From Microcaldota archaeon (lineage in GTDB: Archaea; Micrarchaeota; Micrarchaeia; Micrarchaeales; Micrarchaeaceae), in assembly GCA_021846635.1 (NCBI GenBank), contig JAJZWO010000003.1, forward strand, positions 1 through 39,234: a stretch of 39,234 nucleotides of DNA, written 5' to 3'. The notes under the pieces are model-generated. The model was not told where the DNA came from. It did not search any database and worked only from the letters and a program-made list of their open reading frames with translations. Shown here piece after piece: positions 18,595 through 29,048 of the stretch (positions are counted from its first letter, which is position 1; each line of letters begins with the position of its first letter). The position numbers were made by a program, and so were the translations under genes.

Positions 18595-20253
18595 ATAAAG
18601 GTAGGGAAGAATGCGATAGCGTATGGCATAATAGCAATTTTCGTGATAGTGGTCGTGTACACGGCAATATACTTCACGCTTCTCAATTCGTATGCTGCTG
18701 TTGTTGTGCACATGAATGTAACAAATTCCACTGGAGCATACCCATACAACGTATCCTACATACGCCTAGCAATCAACAATACTGGAGACAAGCTGATAAA
18801 GGACATGGTGCTCAACGTATACGTAAACGGAGCATCGAAGAAGCTGTACCGTATAACTATACCTACCCACAAAGCAGCAGAGCTCAACTTTACTTACGTC
18901 TACCCAAGCCCAGGCAACTATTCGTTCTCGGCAATAGCTAACCCTGGAAGCATACTAAACCTATCAAGCTCAAGCGTGACAACCGCGACAAAGACTGTTA
19001 CGGTTTTGCCGCCAGAAGCCCCGCTAGTTATGGATTACATCCCCAACATCACCAATGGTTATACTAAGTCCATAACACTCAGCTCATACGGAGTCAGCGT
19101 AGTTCCACAGCTGCTATCGCAATATGATATAGGGCAGGAGCAGACGGTACTGCAAAACAAGACCGGGGCTATAAAACAGGTGCTGTCAAAGTTAAGCGGC
19201 ATCAAATCGTTTGACGGGGCATATGCATCAAACAAAAGCCTCACAGTGGGGCAGGCATGGCTCCAGGGCGTCGGCCCAGCATACGTATCGAGCGTGATGG
19301 AAGGGCTCGGCTATGCAGTCCAGCCCAAGCCGATGAACATCTCGCCGCAAATCAACTATCTAGTCAAGGGCAATGTATCAGCATGCATCTTTTTCAGCGG
19401 GGGCTGGACAAAGCTCGTGTATGCAATCTCAAACGACTCTGAAGAGTGCACCTCGTTCCTTTCGGTAAAGCCAAGCCTTAATTCATCAGAATCAATAATA
19501 TCCGCGATAAACTCAAGCAGATACCTGTCAAACGCTACCTCAGAATTCGTCTACGCAAACACCTCCAGTATTGGGGGCATAATTTTCCGCAATGCAACCA
19601 CGCTCGGTATAGGCAACATATTCATAAGCAACTATGGCCTTTTCCTGAGCATGCTATCAAAGACCCACAACTATGCAAACGGCAGCTACGTTTGCTCTGG
19701 CCTTCTTGACAACAACAATACAATATGCACGATATACGGAATATCATTCAATTCATCCTTCTCCAACTTCAGCCTTGTCGATTCAAGGCTCTCAACGCCA
19801 AACTACACCGCATCCATATATTCGATAGTTCCTGTGAAGGAAACTGCAGGGGCTTACAGCAGTGGGGTCTCGCTGCTGGAACACCTGAACATATCCGGTC
19901 CGAAGTACGCATGGACTAGCGCCTTCTCCGACTCGTGCGGCTTTTACAATACAAGCATTTCATGCGGCGTAAAGAACGCGACTGCATCCTCCGCAGAGCT
20001 TAACCTCACCAACAGGATAAACGGCACAATACACCTGAATTCGATAGCCTGCTATCTGCAATCCGAGTCCCCGCCTCAGCAGATAAACTCATCGCTAAAG
20101 CCAGGGGAATCGGGGGCGTATAACGTATCGTGCACCTACGGCGCAGTGAGCAGCTTTGCAATAGTGTCGAACTACACAGTCGCCCTCAACTATACCATAA
20201 ACGGGAAGATACGCATCGCTACGGGCTACCTAAAGCTCTCAGAACTCGGTTGA
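18595..20253 (+). CDS. N-terminally anchored extracellular protein
   Basis: One hydrophobic N-terminal helix, then a Ser/Asn/Thr-rich ectodomain with many NxS/T sequons. No ATG/GTG/TTG before 18643; ATA 18595 sits at GGTGA-N4. Confidence 0.78.
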   Translation: MKVGKNAIAYGIIAIFVIVVVYTAIYFTLLNSYAAVVVHMNVTNSTGAYPYNVSYIRLAINNTGDKLIKDMVLNVYVNGASKKLYRITIPTHKAAELNFTYVYPSPGNYSFSAIANPGSILNLSSSSVTTATKTVTVLPPEAPLVMDYIPNITNGYTKSITLSSYGVSVVPQLLSQYDIGQEQTVLQNKTGAIKQVLSKLSGIKSFDGAYASNKSLTVGQAWLQGVGPAYVSSVMEGLGYAVQPKPMNISPQINYLVKGNVSACIFFSGGWTKLVYAISNDSEECTSFLSVKPSLNSSESIISAINSSRYLSNATSEFVYANTSSIGGIIFRNATTLGIGNIFISNYGLFLSMLSKTHNYANGSYVCSGLLDNNNTICTIYGISFNSSFSNFSLVDSRLSTPNYTASIYSIVPVKETAGAYSSGVSLLEHLNISGPKYAWTSAFSDSCGFYNTSISCGVKNATASSAELNLTNRINGTIHLNSIACYLQSESPPQQINSSLKPGESGAYNVSCTYGAVSSFAIVSNYTVALNYTINGKIRIATGYLKLSELG

Positions 20254-20258
20254 GAGTT

Positions 20259-20540
20259 TCACCTAAGGAAGTCCTTCGCAGCCTTGCCTTTTGGGAACAC
20301 CCTTCCGTTGCTAGCCTCCACCGGCATTCCAATCTCATTTGCCACGCGCTCAAGCTCCGGAAGCTCGACAACCTTATCCAAAAAAAGCTCATAGAAAGCG
20401 CCACTCCCAAACTTCACGTCCCTGACTATGAACGTCTGCGTTTGGAACATCCCTGTTCTCAGCACCCTAATTTTGACGCTGCCGGATTTCAGTATATCCT
20501 CAACCGACTGCACTGGCATCCCATCCCCCGCATACGACAT
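20259..20540 (-). CDS. small hypothetical protein
   Basis: SGSVKIRVLRTGMFQTQTFIVRDVKFG; possible downstream start at 20519. Confidence 0.6.
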   Translation of the reverse strand: MSYAGDGMPVQSVEDILKSGSVKIRVLRTGMFQTQTFIVRDVKFGSGAFYELFLDKVVELPELERVANEIGMPVEASNGRVFPKGKAAKDFLR

Positions 20541-20550
20541 TTTCGAAGCA

Positions 20551-20560
20551 AAATATATAA
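20551..20560. promoter_or_regulatory. TATA box aaatatataa between divergent genes (nuoH and 20259-20540)
   Basis: Near-palindromic TATA about 25 nt before nuoH ATG. Confidence 0.6.
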
Positions 20561-20583
20561 ACATACAATAAGAAAGCGATTAG

Positions 20584-21627
20584 ATGGAGATCCCCTCTGC
20601 CGCAGTAGGCTATCTGTACTCACACATATTCTCGCCAATTGCTTCAGCTATAGGCTCCTCAACGCAGGTGTCTGTGCTATCCATAATCCTTGCGCTGATA
20701 GTATTTTCCATAGCGTTAGCCATATCCATAACGTTGTACGTGTATCTTTTCGGGTGGGGCGAGAGGAAGATAATGGGGCGCATACACTCTCGTCACGGGC
20801 CCACGTACGTCGGCAAGTTCGGAATGCTGCAGAACATGGCTGATGTTCTCAAGCTTCTCTCAAAGGAGCACATAAGCCCAGACAATGCGGACAAGCCGCT
20901 GTTCTTTCTACTGCTGCCAATAACCTACGCGCTTTTTTTCCTGATATTTGCGTTTCTTCCGTTTAATTCCACCACGTTTGGAATCGGCGGCAGCCTCGGT
21001 CTGATAGCCGTTTTCGCGATACTGTCCCTTGCACCAATGCTCATGTTCCTGATAGGCTGGACGAGCGGCAACAAGTTCGGCTCTATAAGCGCCCAGAGGT
21101 CTGTAATGGTGATGCTCGCATACGAGATACCCATGCTTCTCGTAGTCGCATCTGTGGCAATGCTCTCCGGAAGCTACAGCCTACTTTCAATAGTCAATTC
21201 ACAGAGCGGTATGTGGTACGGCATACTAATGCCGATAGGCCTATTCGTGTTTTTCGTTGTAATGCTTGCAGAAGTGGAAAGGCCGCCATTTGACATGAGT
21301 GAAGCCGACAATGAACTCATAGCGGGGTGGCTGACAGACGTCAGCGCGCCCTACTACACAATAGCGCTGTTTCTGGACTACACGCGCATGTTCTTCGGCA
21401 CAATGATAATATCCCTGCTTTTCCTTGGAGGATGGGCCGGTCCGGCGTTCCTGCCACCCACATTCTGGCTTCTGGCAAAGGTTGCGATACTCACAGTATT
21501 CATAATACTGATAAGGGTGTCGATGGTAAGGATGAAGATAGGCAGGATATTGCGTGCAGGCTGGATATATCTGATGCCACTCGCCGTAATAAATATGCTG
21601 GTTACATTTGTATTATTCATAGGGTGA
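20584..21627 (+). CDS. nuoH: NADH-quinone oxidoreductase-type complex subunit H
   Basis: GWGERKIMGRIHSRHGPTYVGKFGMLQNMADVLKLLSKE; AEVERPPFDMSEADNELIAGW. Confidence 0.95.
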   Translation: MEIPSAAVGYLYSHIFSPIASAIGSSTQVSVLSIILALIVFSIALAISITLYVYLFGWGERKIMGRIHSRHGPTYVGKFGMLQNMADVLKLLSKEHISPDNADKPLFFLLLPITYALFFLIFAFLPFNSTTFGIGGSLGLIAVFAILSLAPMLMFLIGWTSGNKFGSISAQRSVMVMLAYEIPMLLVVASVAMLSGSYSLLSIVNSQSGMWYGILMPIGLFVFFVVMLAEVERPPFDMSEADNELIAGWLTDVSAPYYTIALFLDYTRMFFGTMIISLLFLGGWAGPAFLPPTFWLLAKVAILTVFIILIRVSMVRMKIGRILRAGWIYLMPLAVINMLVTFVLFIG

Positions 21628-21631
21628 TATG

Positions 21632-21994
21632 ATGCCATTGAAATCTTTAAAGGAAGTTGCGAAAGCGCTTGCGGAGAAGCCGTCCACTCTGCAGTACCCA
21701 GAAGAGAGAGACCCGCTCACCGACAACTATCGCGGCATACACAAGCTGGACATGAACACATGCATAAGCTGTGCCGCATGTTTTAGAATATGCCCAAATC
21801 AGACTATAACAATGGTGGACGTAGACACTGACAAGGGAATAAAGAAAATGCCCGAGGTAAACGTCGAGAGATGCCTCTTCTGCATGCTGTGTGAGGAGGT
21901 ATGCCCTCCAAAATGCCTTGTGCTTACCAAGAATTACGATACCGAGAGATATGACAGGCGCGAATACATACTGCGCCCTGAAGACCTTGAATGA
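21632..21994 (+). CDS. nuoI: NADH-quinone oxidoreductase-type subunit I (2x[4Fe-4S])
   Basis: CISCAACFRICP and CLFCMLCEEVCP; GGTGA-N4-ATG at 21632. Confidence 0.94.
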   Translation: MPLKSLKEVAKALAEKPSTLQYPEERDPLTDNYRGIHKLDMNTCISCAACFRICPNQTITMVDVDTDKGIKKMPEVNVERCLFCMLCEEVCPPKCLVLTKNYDTERYDRREYILRPEDLE

Positions 21995-22479
21995 GTGTTA
22001 TGGTGTACGTGGACATATTCGGCATAATCGCCGTGGTTGAGATCGTTTCTGCAGGATGCATATTCCTATTTAGAGACGTGATGCACTCTGCTCTCGCACT
22101 CGCGATTATGTTTCTTGTCAATTCGGCCGCGTTTATGGCTCTCGGCGAGCCGCTCCTCGCAATAATACAGCTATTCATATTGGTAGGAGGGGTCGCGACC
22201 TACTTGTTTGTAGGAGTCGCATCAGATCACCATAACGAAAAGAGGCACACAAACTTTGCCGCATTCTCCATACTCTCAATACTGGTGTTCGCATTTGTCG
22301 CATACCCGTACATAGGGTACTTCACAGGATCTCCGACCGCGCAGCTAACAACTTCTTCGATATCTGCAGAGTTCTCTCCCGGGTACCAACTGCTTTATGT
22401 CCTGGTAATTCTGCTCTTTGGCTCTGCCCTGGGCTCAATATTGCTTCTCAAAAGCGCAGGTGAAAAGAGGAAGGTGTAA
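21991..22479 (+). CDS. nuoJ: NADH-quinone oxidoreductase-type subunit J
   Basis: Position and VMHSALALAIMFLVNSAAFMALGEPLLAIIQLFILVGGVATYLFVGV. Confidence 0.9.
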   Translation: MSVMVYVDIFGIIAVVEIVSAGCIFLFRDVMHSALALAIMFLVNSAAFMALGEPLLAIIQLFILVGGVATYLFVGVASDHHNEKRHTNFAAFSILSILVFAFVAYPYIGYFTGSPTAQLTTSSISAEFSPGYQLLYVLVILLFGSALGSILLLKSAGEKRKV

Positions 22480-22481
22480 AA

Positions 22482-22778
22482 TTGATAGAAATATTCATGG
22501 TGCTCGGTTTCGCCCTCTTCGCGATGGGAATCAGCGGCGTAGCTACTAGTAGAAACTTCATAATAATGGTGCTCTCAATAGAGGTGGTATTGGTTGCATC
22601 GTCTCTTGTCGGCGTATCCCTGTTCTCGGTTTCGGGCAGCGGCAACATAATTCTGCTGCTTCTTTCCATATGGGGCATAGCATCATCAGAAATAATAGCC
22701 TTAGTCGCAATCTACAGGTACCTGCAGAGGGCGGAGGAGAGCATGGACGTTACAAAGATGTCAAAATTCAAGGGTTGA
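22482..22778 (+). CDS. nuoK: NADH-quinone oxidoreductase-type subunit K
   Basis: 98 aa; GVATSRNFIIMVLSIEVVLVASSLVGVSLF; TTG start with GGTGT-N4. Confidence 0.92.
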   Translation: MIEIFMVLGFALFAMGISGVATSRNFIIMVLSIEVVLVASSLVGVSLFSVSGSGNIILLLLSIWGIASSEIIALVAIYRYLQRAEESMDVTKMSKFKG

Positions 22779-22782
22779 TTGT

Positions 22783-24525
22783 TTGCTTCCGGTAATAGCC
22801 CTGTTTCCAGTAATAATCGCCGCTTTCCTGGCGTTGGCGACTGGCAGCCGCAGGATTACGGGGCACATCGCAACTTTTTCGGCTGCGGTTTCTTTTGCCC
22901 TTTCAATCCTCCTGCTCTACAACCGTTCACCGCACAGCGAAGTGGTATGGTTCAGCATAGGCTCATACGCGGTGCATTTGTCTTTTACCACTGCACCGCT
23001 GAATATGCTGCTCTTGCTAATCGTGTCAGGCATAGGAACGCTCATATGCTGGTATTCCATAGGCTACATAGAGACCCCAAGCCAGCGCGGAAGGTTCTTT
23101 TTCGAGCTTCTCGTGTTCATGGCTGCCATGATGCTCTTCGCCATATCCGCAAATTTTGTCACGATGTTCATAGGGTGGGAACTTCTTGGGGTAACAAGTT
23201 ATCTCCTGATAGGGTTCTGGCACTGGAAGGAAAAGGTTCCGCGCGCAGCAAGGAAATCCATAACCACCATAATAATCGGCGATATAGCGATACTGATGGC
23301 CATGATAATCCTATGGTCATCATATCACACGTTCAACTTCTCAGCAATACTCTCGGCGCCATATTCTTCTGCGATCACGGTTTCGATGTCCTTGGTGCTG
23401 ATAGGCGTATTCACCAAATCTGCGCAGTTCCCCTTCCACGAATGGCTCGCCGACGCGATGGAAGGCCCAACTCCTGTTTCGGCGTTCCTGCACTCGTCTA
23501 CAATGGTAAAGGCGGGCGTGTTCCTTGTTGCTGTGCTCCTTCCGTTGTTCATAAAGGCAGGTCTTGGCCCGGTCCTTGTAGCAGTGGGCATGGTGACGGT
23601 AGTGCTGGGGGCGTCCAACGCGCTTACCGAGCACCACATAAAAAGGGTGCTGGCGTATTCGACAATTGAGGACCTCGGGCTAATGTTCATAGCGCTCGGC
23701 TTCAATGCGCTTGCCGCAGCAATGCTGCTCTTTCTGGTGCAGGCGTTCTACAAAGCTGCCATATTCATGGGAGCAGGATCAATAATGCGCGCAAACGACG
23801 AGGACACGGAAATTTTCAACAGTTATGGATCAGCATCCAACAGGATGCTGTTCGTATCTAATGTGATAGCAGCAGTCTCGCTTGCAGGAATATTCCCGCT
23901 TAGCGGGTTCTTCGGAAAGTTCGCAGTCGAATCTGCAGTTAGCATACCAATCTACATACTCCTTCTGGCGATAGACGTTGCGAGCAGCGCTTACATATTC
24001 AGGTGGCTCTTCATACCGATGAGAGCTCCTGAGCACGCATCGCTGTCAAAGGCAAGATACTCACACATACCTCTCTCAATGCTTGTTCCAGAAGCGATAC
24101 TCGCAGTTGCCGTGGTGGCTGGAGGTTACGCATTCGTATCCCTTCCAGGATATCTAAGCCTGCATCCGCTTGGGATAAATGTGATTGGTGCGGTGCTGGA
24201 ATCCATAATGGTGGCTGTAGGATTTGTTGCTGCATACTTGGTATATAAGAAGAACCCTGAGCGGATACCATACACCCGCTTGCACAAGCTGGCGTTTAAC
24301 AGCCCCTACATCAACTCTGCGTATTCAGCCATAGCAAAGTCCTTCTACGCTGCAGGATACGCGATCTCAGGGCTTAATACTGCAATAGATGACATATTCG
24401 AAGATGCAGGAGATGCATTCAAGTATTTCGGTTCTGCCGGAAGACGCATAGAGAATGGCCAGCTGAAGCTTTACGCCCTGGTGTTTGCGCTAGGCATAAT
24501 CGCTTTATTCATAATATTCGGGTGA
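22783..24525 (+). CDS. nuoL: NADH-quinone oxidoreductase-type subunit L
   Basis: 580 aa; FIGWELLGVTSYLLIGFW, PFHEWLADAMEGPTPVSAFLHSSTMVKAGVFL; TTG start. Confidence 0.96.
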   Translation: MLPVIALFPVIIAAFLALATGSRRITGHIATFSAAVSFALSILLLYNRSPHSEVVWFSIGSYAVHLSFTTAPLNMLLLLIVSGIGTLICWYSIGYIETPSQRGRFFFELLVFMAAMMLFAISANFVTMFIGWELLGVTSYLLIGFWHWKEKVPRAARKSITTIIIGDIAILMAMIILWSSYHTFNFSAILSAPYSSAITVSMSLVLIGVFTKSAQFPFHEWLADAMEGPTPVSAFLHSSTMVKAGVFLVAVLLPLFIKAGLGPVLVAVGMVTVVLGASNALTEHHIKRVLAYSTIEDLGLMFIALGFNALAAAMLLFLVQAFYKAAIFMGAGSIMRANDEDTEIFNSYGSASNRMLFVSNVIAAVSLAGIFPLSGFFGKFAVESAVSIPIYILLLAIDVASSAYIFRWLFIPMRAPEHASLSKARYSHIPLSMLVPEAILAVAVVAGGYAFVSLPGYLSLHPLGINVIGAVLESIMVAVGFVAAYLVYKKNPERIPYTRLHKLAFNSPYINSAYSAIAKSFYAAGYAISGLNTAIDDIFEDAGDAFKYFGSAGRRIENGQLKLYALVFALGIIALFIIFG

Positions 24526-24532
24526 AACTCGC

Positions 24533-25975
24533 ATGGAAGCGATACAGGCATTGCTCATATTTGCCTTTGCGGTTCCTGTAGCTGGGCTCCTGGCGGCCTT
24601 GGTGCTTGGCCAGCGCCGCTCAAAGGGCGCCGGAATAGTTTCCACTGCCGTGTCACTTCTAGTATCAATACTAATCCTGTCATTTTTCCTATCATCTGGC
24701 AAATCTGCAACAGAGGGCATAACCTACATACCCCAGCTAAACATAGGCTTCAGCCTGTACGCCTACCCGATATCCGTAGTCCTGCTGCTCATGTCCTCCA
24801 TAGTGTTCTTTGCTGCCGCAGTAGGCGGAAATGTAAAGGGGTTAAAATACAAGGGCTCGGTTTCACTTCTCCTCCTGTTCCAAGTAGCTGCGACCGGTCT
24901 CTTCTTATCTGGCAACCTCCTCATGTACTTCATCTTCTGGGACATAGGAGTCATTGCCGCATACTTCATGATATCCGCGCTCGGCACCGGCGGGCGCAGG
25001 AGGTCAGGTATGAAATTCCTAGTATACTCTTTCGCAGCAAGCGTCCTGCTGCTACTCGGTATAATAATGCTGTATTACTACTCGCCAGCAGTTTCGGGGC
25101 TGCACAGTTTCAGCATACCATACCTGATAGCAAATGCATCCTCTATACCTGCCGGTATCCAAACTGCGATATTCGCCCTGCTCTTCGCTGCATTCATGAT
25201 AAAGATGCCGATATTCCCGCTGCATTCCTGGATGGCAGACGCTTATGCTGATGCTTCAACGGAGGGATCCATGCTGGTATCTGGCGTCCTGTCGAAATTC
25301 GGTGCATATGGGATGCTGCTGCTCTTCCTGATGCTGCCAATAGCGAAAAATTACTCGCAGTATGTTTTCATCCTAGCCGCAGTATCAACGTTCTACGCGG
25401 TTTTCGTTGCGATGAGGCAGACAGACCTGAAGAAGGTGCTTGCGTATACTAGCATGGCTGAGATGGGGATAATACTGGCAGGGATAGCATCGCTTGACCA
25501 GATAGGGATATACGGTGCCATATTCGGCATGCTTGCGCACGGCATAACAATAGCTCTCGCCTTCCTCGTGGTCGGTTCAATCGAGATGATGTTCGGCGAG
25601 CGCAATCTTGCGCTTCTTCGTAGCATAGGGCGCAGTGCCCAGATACCCTCCTACATGTTCATAATTGTTATACTCGGGATAACTGGCATGCCGCTGACTG
25701 CAGGATTCATAGCTGACCTCCTGATATTCATAGGGGCCTTCGAAGCCTTCGGGCTTTATGGCCTAATACCGCTGGCTGCAATAATACTGATGGGTTCATA
25801 TCTATATTTTTTCGTTGAAAAATCATTCTTTTCACATGGTCCGACATCACCGCACGAATTCAACATAGGCGCGTCACAGAAGCTGTCGTACGCGATTCTC
25901 GCAGGCTCAATATTCATAATAGGCTCACTGCCGTTCTTAATACTAAATGCGATAAATCTTCTAAAGGTCTTGTAA
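24533..25975 (+). CDS. nuoM: NADH-quinone oxidoreductase-type subunit M
   Basis: 480 aa; FPLHSWMADAYADASTEGSMLVSGVLSKFGAYGML. Confidence 0.95.
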   Translation: MEAIQALLIFAFAVPVAGLLAALVLGQRRSKGAGIVSTAVSLLVSILILSFFLSSGKSATEGITYIPQLNIGFSLYAYPISVVLLLMSSIVFFAAAVGGNVKGLKYKGSVSLLLLFQVAATGLFLSGNLLMYFIFWDIGVIAAYFMISALGTGGRRRSGMKFLVYSFAASVLLLLGIIMLYYYSPAVSGLHSFSIPYLIANASSIPAGIQTAIFALLFAAFMIKMPIFPLHSWMADAYADASTEGSMLVSGVLSKFGAYGMLLLFLMLPIAKNYSQYVFILAAVSTFYAVFVAMRQTDLKKVLAYTSMAEMGIILAGIASLDQIGIYGAIFGMLAHGITIALAFLVVGSIEMMFGERNLALLRSIGRSAQIPSYMFIIVILGITGMPLTAGFIADLLIFIGAFEAFGLYGLIPLAAIILMGSYLYFFVEKSFFSHGPTSPHEFNIGASQKLSYAILAGSIFIIGSLPFLILNAINLLKVL

Positions 25976-27355
25976 ATGCTTCCCCAGATATACGGACTGC
26001 TCCCACTCGTCACAGCAGCTGCAGTAGTTTTGATTGGGCTGGTGGACCTATTCTACAGGAACGATAAAGTAGCCGCATATGCTGTCGGTACGCTGTTCGC
26101 AGCCCTTTCTGCAGAAGGCGTAGCCTTCCTTGAGTTTGCAACGTCTCCTCTTCGCCTTGGTCTAATCTACATAACTCCGTTTACATCGTTTTTCATGATG
26201 CTATTCGGAGCAGCACTGTTGATGGTCACGCTGCTCTCCTCATCGCATCATGATAAGTTTGGGCGTTTCGCGCTGCTCTCCGGGTTTATATCAATAGGCA
26301 TAATATTGATAATATCAGGCACTTCTCTAATAGAACTGATACTTGCGCTTGAGCTGATATCAATTTCAACATCCTTCCTTATACTTTCTGGCGGGAAAAA
26401 GAGGGTTGAGGCAGCGACAAAGTTCTTCATACTCGGAGGGCTTTCTGTTTCAATATTCACTTTTGCCATGGCTATTGTATTCCAGGGCAACCCATCGCTC
26501 TTCATAGCTCCCATGCAGCCCGGCCTGTTGACAGGCATCGCTGTTCTCGTATCCATTCTTTTCGCGGTTGCGCTTTCGTTTGAGGCATCGCTGTTCCCAT
26601 TTAACCTATGGGTGCCAGATGTCTATGAAGGTTCGTCTACTGATGTAACGGCTCTACTTGCAGGAGTGAACAAAAAGGTTGCGTTCGTTGTGATATTCGA
26701 AGTTTTCTTCGTCATGCTCTCCGCATACCGTTCTGAATTCTCTGGCATATTCGCGCTGCTCTCAATAATAACTATGTTCTTCGGGAATATAATAGCTCTT
26801 GTTCAGGACAACGTAAAGCGCATGTTTGCCTACTCTGCCATATCGCAGGCAGGATACATAACGATAGGGCTTGCGGTCGGCACTGAGTTCGGTCTCGAAT
26901 CCAGCATTTTCCAGATATTCGCGCACACGTTCATGATAATAGGGGCATTCGCGATAGTGGCAATGCTTGAATCAGATAACATAAAGACGTACAGGGAGTA
27001 TTCAGGATTGTTTTATAGGAACAAGTTTGCTGCGATATCGCTTTCCCTGATAATGCTTTCAATGGCTGGCATCCCGCCCTTGATTGGATTCGACGGCAAG
27101 CTTTTCCTGTTTTCCTCCGCAGTGAGCAGCGGTATGGTTTATCTCGCAGTTATCGGCATAATAAACAGCCTGATATCGATATACTATTACATACGCCTCA
27201 TGGGCTTCATGTTTACAGAAAAGGAGGTCAGGAAGCTAAACATGCGGCGCGCAACGATTGTTGTTGTCCTAATATCCTTATTTTCTGTAGTGGCACTAGG
27301 TATATATCCAACACCCGTGCTCCACTATGCAGCGCTTGCGTCCTCATTCCTGTAA
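25976..27355 (+). CDS. nuoN: NADH-quinone oxidoreductase-type subunit N
   Basis: 459 aa; FPFNLWVPDVYEGSSTDVTALLAGVNKKVAFVV. Confidence 0.95.
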   Translation: MLPQIYGLLPLVTAAAVVLIGLVDLFYRNDKVAAYAVGTLFAALSAEGVAFLEFATSPLRLGLIYITPFTSFFMMLFGAALLMVTLLSSSHHDKFGRFALLSGFISIGIILIISGTSLIELILALELISISTSFLILSGGKKRVEAATKFFILGGLSVSIFTFAMAIVFQGNPSLFIAPMQPGLLTGIAVLVSILFAVALSFEASLFPFNLWVPDVYEGSSTDVTALLAGVNKKVAFVVIFEVFFVMLSAYRSEFSGIFALLSIITMFFGNIIALVQDNVKRMFAYSAISQAGYITIGLAVGTEFGLESSIFQIFAHTFMIIGAFAIVAMLESDNIKTYREYSGLFYRNKFAAISLSLIMLSMAGIPPLIGFDGKLFLFSSAVSSGMVYLAVIGIINSLISIYYYIRLMGFMFTEKEVRKLNMRRATIVVVLISLFSVVALGIYPTPVLHYAALASSFL

Positions 27356-27789
27356 TTCCAAACGTTTGCTGCAGAAAAAAATGCTCCGACAAATCCTGCC
27401 GCTCCTCCTATAATCGCGCTGACGAAGCTCATTATTAGGAACCCGTATACTATCGGAAGTCCAAACACAAGTCCTACCAGCGCCGAAGCGGAAAGGAACA
27501 TTGGAGCAAAAGACATTCCGATAAGAAGCGACCACAATGCCAGTACTACCGTTCCAATTATTCCGGCGGAAAAGCCCGCAAAGAAACTCCATTTCGTTTT
27601 CTTTATAAGGAAACCTATTGCAAGCCCTATCATAAGCGGCCCTATGAACGGCAGCCATCCGACGAAAAACATCAGCATGAAACCAAAGAGCGCCCCTGCC
27701 CAGACTACTCTATAAGTATGGGCTGGACTGGCACGCCTCGCACCGACGCGCGACTTTGACTTACTTCCTCTTTTCCTTCTAGTTACCAT
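27325..27789 (-). CDS. small membrane protein with basic N-terminus
   Basis: 154 aa, several TM segments; 3' end overlaps nuoN convergently by 31 nt. Confidence 0.65.
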   Translation of the reverse strand: MVTRRKRGSKSKSRVGARRASPAHTYRVVWAGALFGFMLMFFVGWLPFIGPLMIGLAIGFLIKKTKWSFFAGFSAGIIGTVVLALWSLLIGMSFAPMFLSASALVGLVFGLPIVYGFLIMSFVSAIIGGAAGFVGAFFSAANVWNYRNEDASAA

Positions 27790-27832
27790 CTAATCTGTAT
27801 TACAATAAAACTTAAAATACCCTGCGAAACTG

Positions 27833-28948
27833 CTAGCTCACCAGATCCCTTAGGAAAAACCTTTTTACCATCACGCTTGGCCTGTCCATATCTCCATATT
27901 TTGAGAGGAAGTTTCCTATTCCCAATATATTGAGCAGTCCTAGAAGCCTTTCAACGCCCGCTTCTCCTGCCCTTGAATAATAAGCGTGTATGATCTTGTG
28001 CATTGAAAGATCGTTCCCGTAAAGCTTCCTCCACGTTTTGTCGTAGCGCTCCAGCGGCTCGCCCTTCTCCAGGTGCCTTGATATAGACTTAGCAGCGACT
28101 ATCGCGCAAGCGCCTCCGAATATTATGCCACCTCCTGTCGTTGCCTTTACCTGCCCCGCAGCATCGCCGACAAGCAACACATTACCTTTTACGGTACTGC
28201 TACGCATGCCTATCGGTATAATACTGGCCTTTGAATCAACCATCTTGCCTCCCCCAACCGCTTCCCTCACTGAAGTCTCTTTTAGCATCCTCCTAAACGC
28301 CTCCGCACTATTCCACGAGCCGCTACTAGTACCTATTCCAAGCTCCACCGTGCCCTTGCCGTATGGAACTGCCCATCCGAAGAACCCCCTAGCGAAGCGC
28401 TCTGAGAAAAAAAGATCGACTTCGTCCTCTATCAAACGTTCCGACTTTTCAAATACTGCCTTGAAAGTGAGAACATGATTTTCTATAGGGGGGAACTTTG
28501 CCCATCTTCCAACTGTTGAAAGCCCACTGTCTGCACCTACTATTATTTTACCTTCTGAAGAGAACTGTTCTAGATCCTCTGGGCCAATTCTCCTTCCAGT
28601 AATCACCTTGGCACCAGCATCAATAGCCTCGCGCGAGCATATCTCTGCGAGCTTTATCCTGTCAAGTACATGCGCCTGAACCTTTTCAGATCTGACATGT
28701 AGCGATCTTCTGCCCGCATGCAGCGAAGCTCCATACAGCGAGTTTACTACTGCGTCCGAGAAATCTATTCCAAGCTTCGAGAGTCCTGATGCAGAAAGTA
28801 TACCCGAAGCCTTGTCGGCCTTAATTCCTACTCTTTTTTCGGATTCGAACACCGTTGCCACAATGCCGCGCTTGCCTAGTTCCTTTGCTAGAATGAGACC
28901 AGAAGTACCTCCACCAACTATAACAATTTCCTTAACCAAAATGACCAC
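27833..28948 (-). CDS. geranylgeranyl reductase-family FAD-dependent oxidoreductase
   Basis: EIVIVGGGTSGLILAKELGKRG, GADSGLSTVGRW, VLLVGDAAGQVKATTGGGIIFG. Confidence 0.88.
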   Translation of the reverse strand: MVILVKEIVIVGGGTSGLILAKELGKRGIVATVFESEKRVGIKADKASGILSASGLSKLGIDFSDAVVNSLYGASLHAGRRSLHVRSEKVQAHVLDRIKLAEICSREAIDAGAKVITGRRIGPEDLEQFSSEGKIIVGADSGLSTVGRWAKFPPIENHVLTFKAVFEKSERLIEDEVDLFFSERFARGFFGWAVPYGKGTVELGIGTSSGSWNSAEAFRRMLKETSVREAVGGGKMVDSKASIIPIGMRSSTVKGNVLLVGDAAGQVKATTGGGIIFGGACAIVAAKSISRHLEKGEPLERYDKTWRKLYGNDLSMHKIIHAYYSRAGEAGVERLLGLLNILGIGNFLSKYGDMDRPSVMVKRFFLRDLVS

Positions 28949-29048
28949 TCGTCACGGCATTCTATTAAGTGCATAAAACAAATATATAGCGTTGGTGTGC
29001 AGATAGCCCTATTTAAGCTTTTCTTTCATAAAACTCTATGGTGATTAT

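Noticed and set aside
22779-23669. 296-aa plus ORF in another frame of nuoL
   Set aside because: Overlaps the nuoL frame, which has clear conserved motifs; composition typical of an off-frame translation.
28992-29044. Possible 13-codon leader peptide (ATA...TGA) ending at the TBP SD
   Set aside because: Requires another non-AUG start and an upstream TSS; too speculative.
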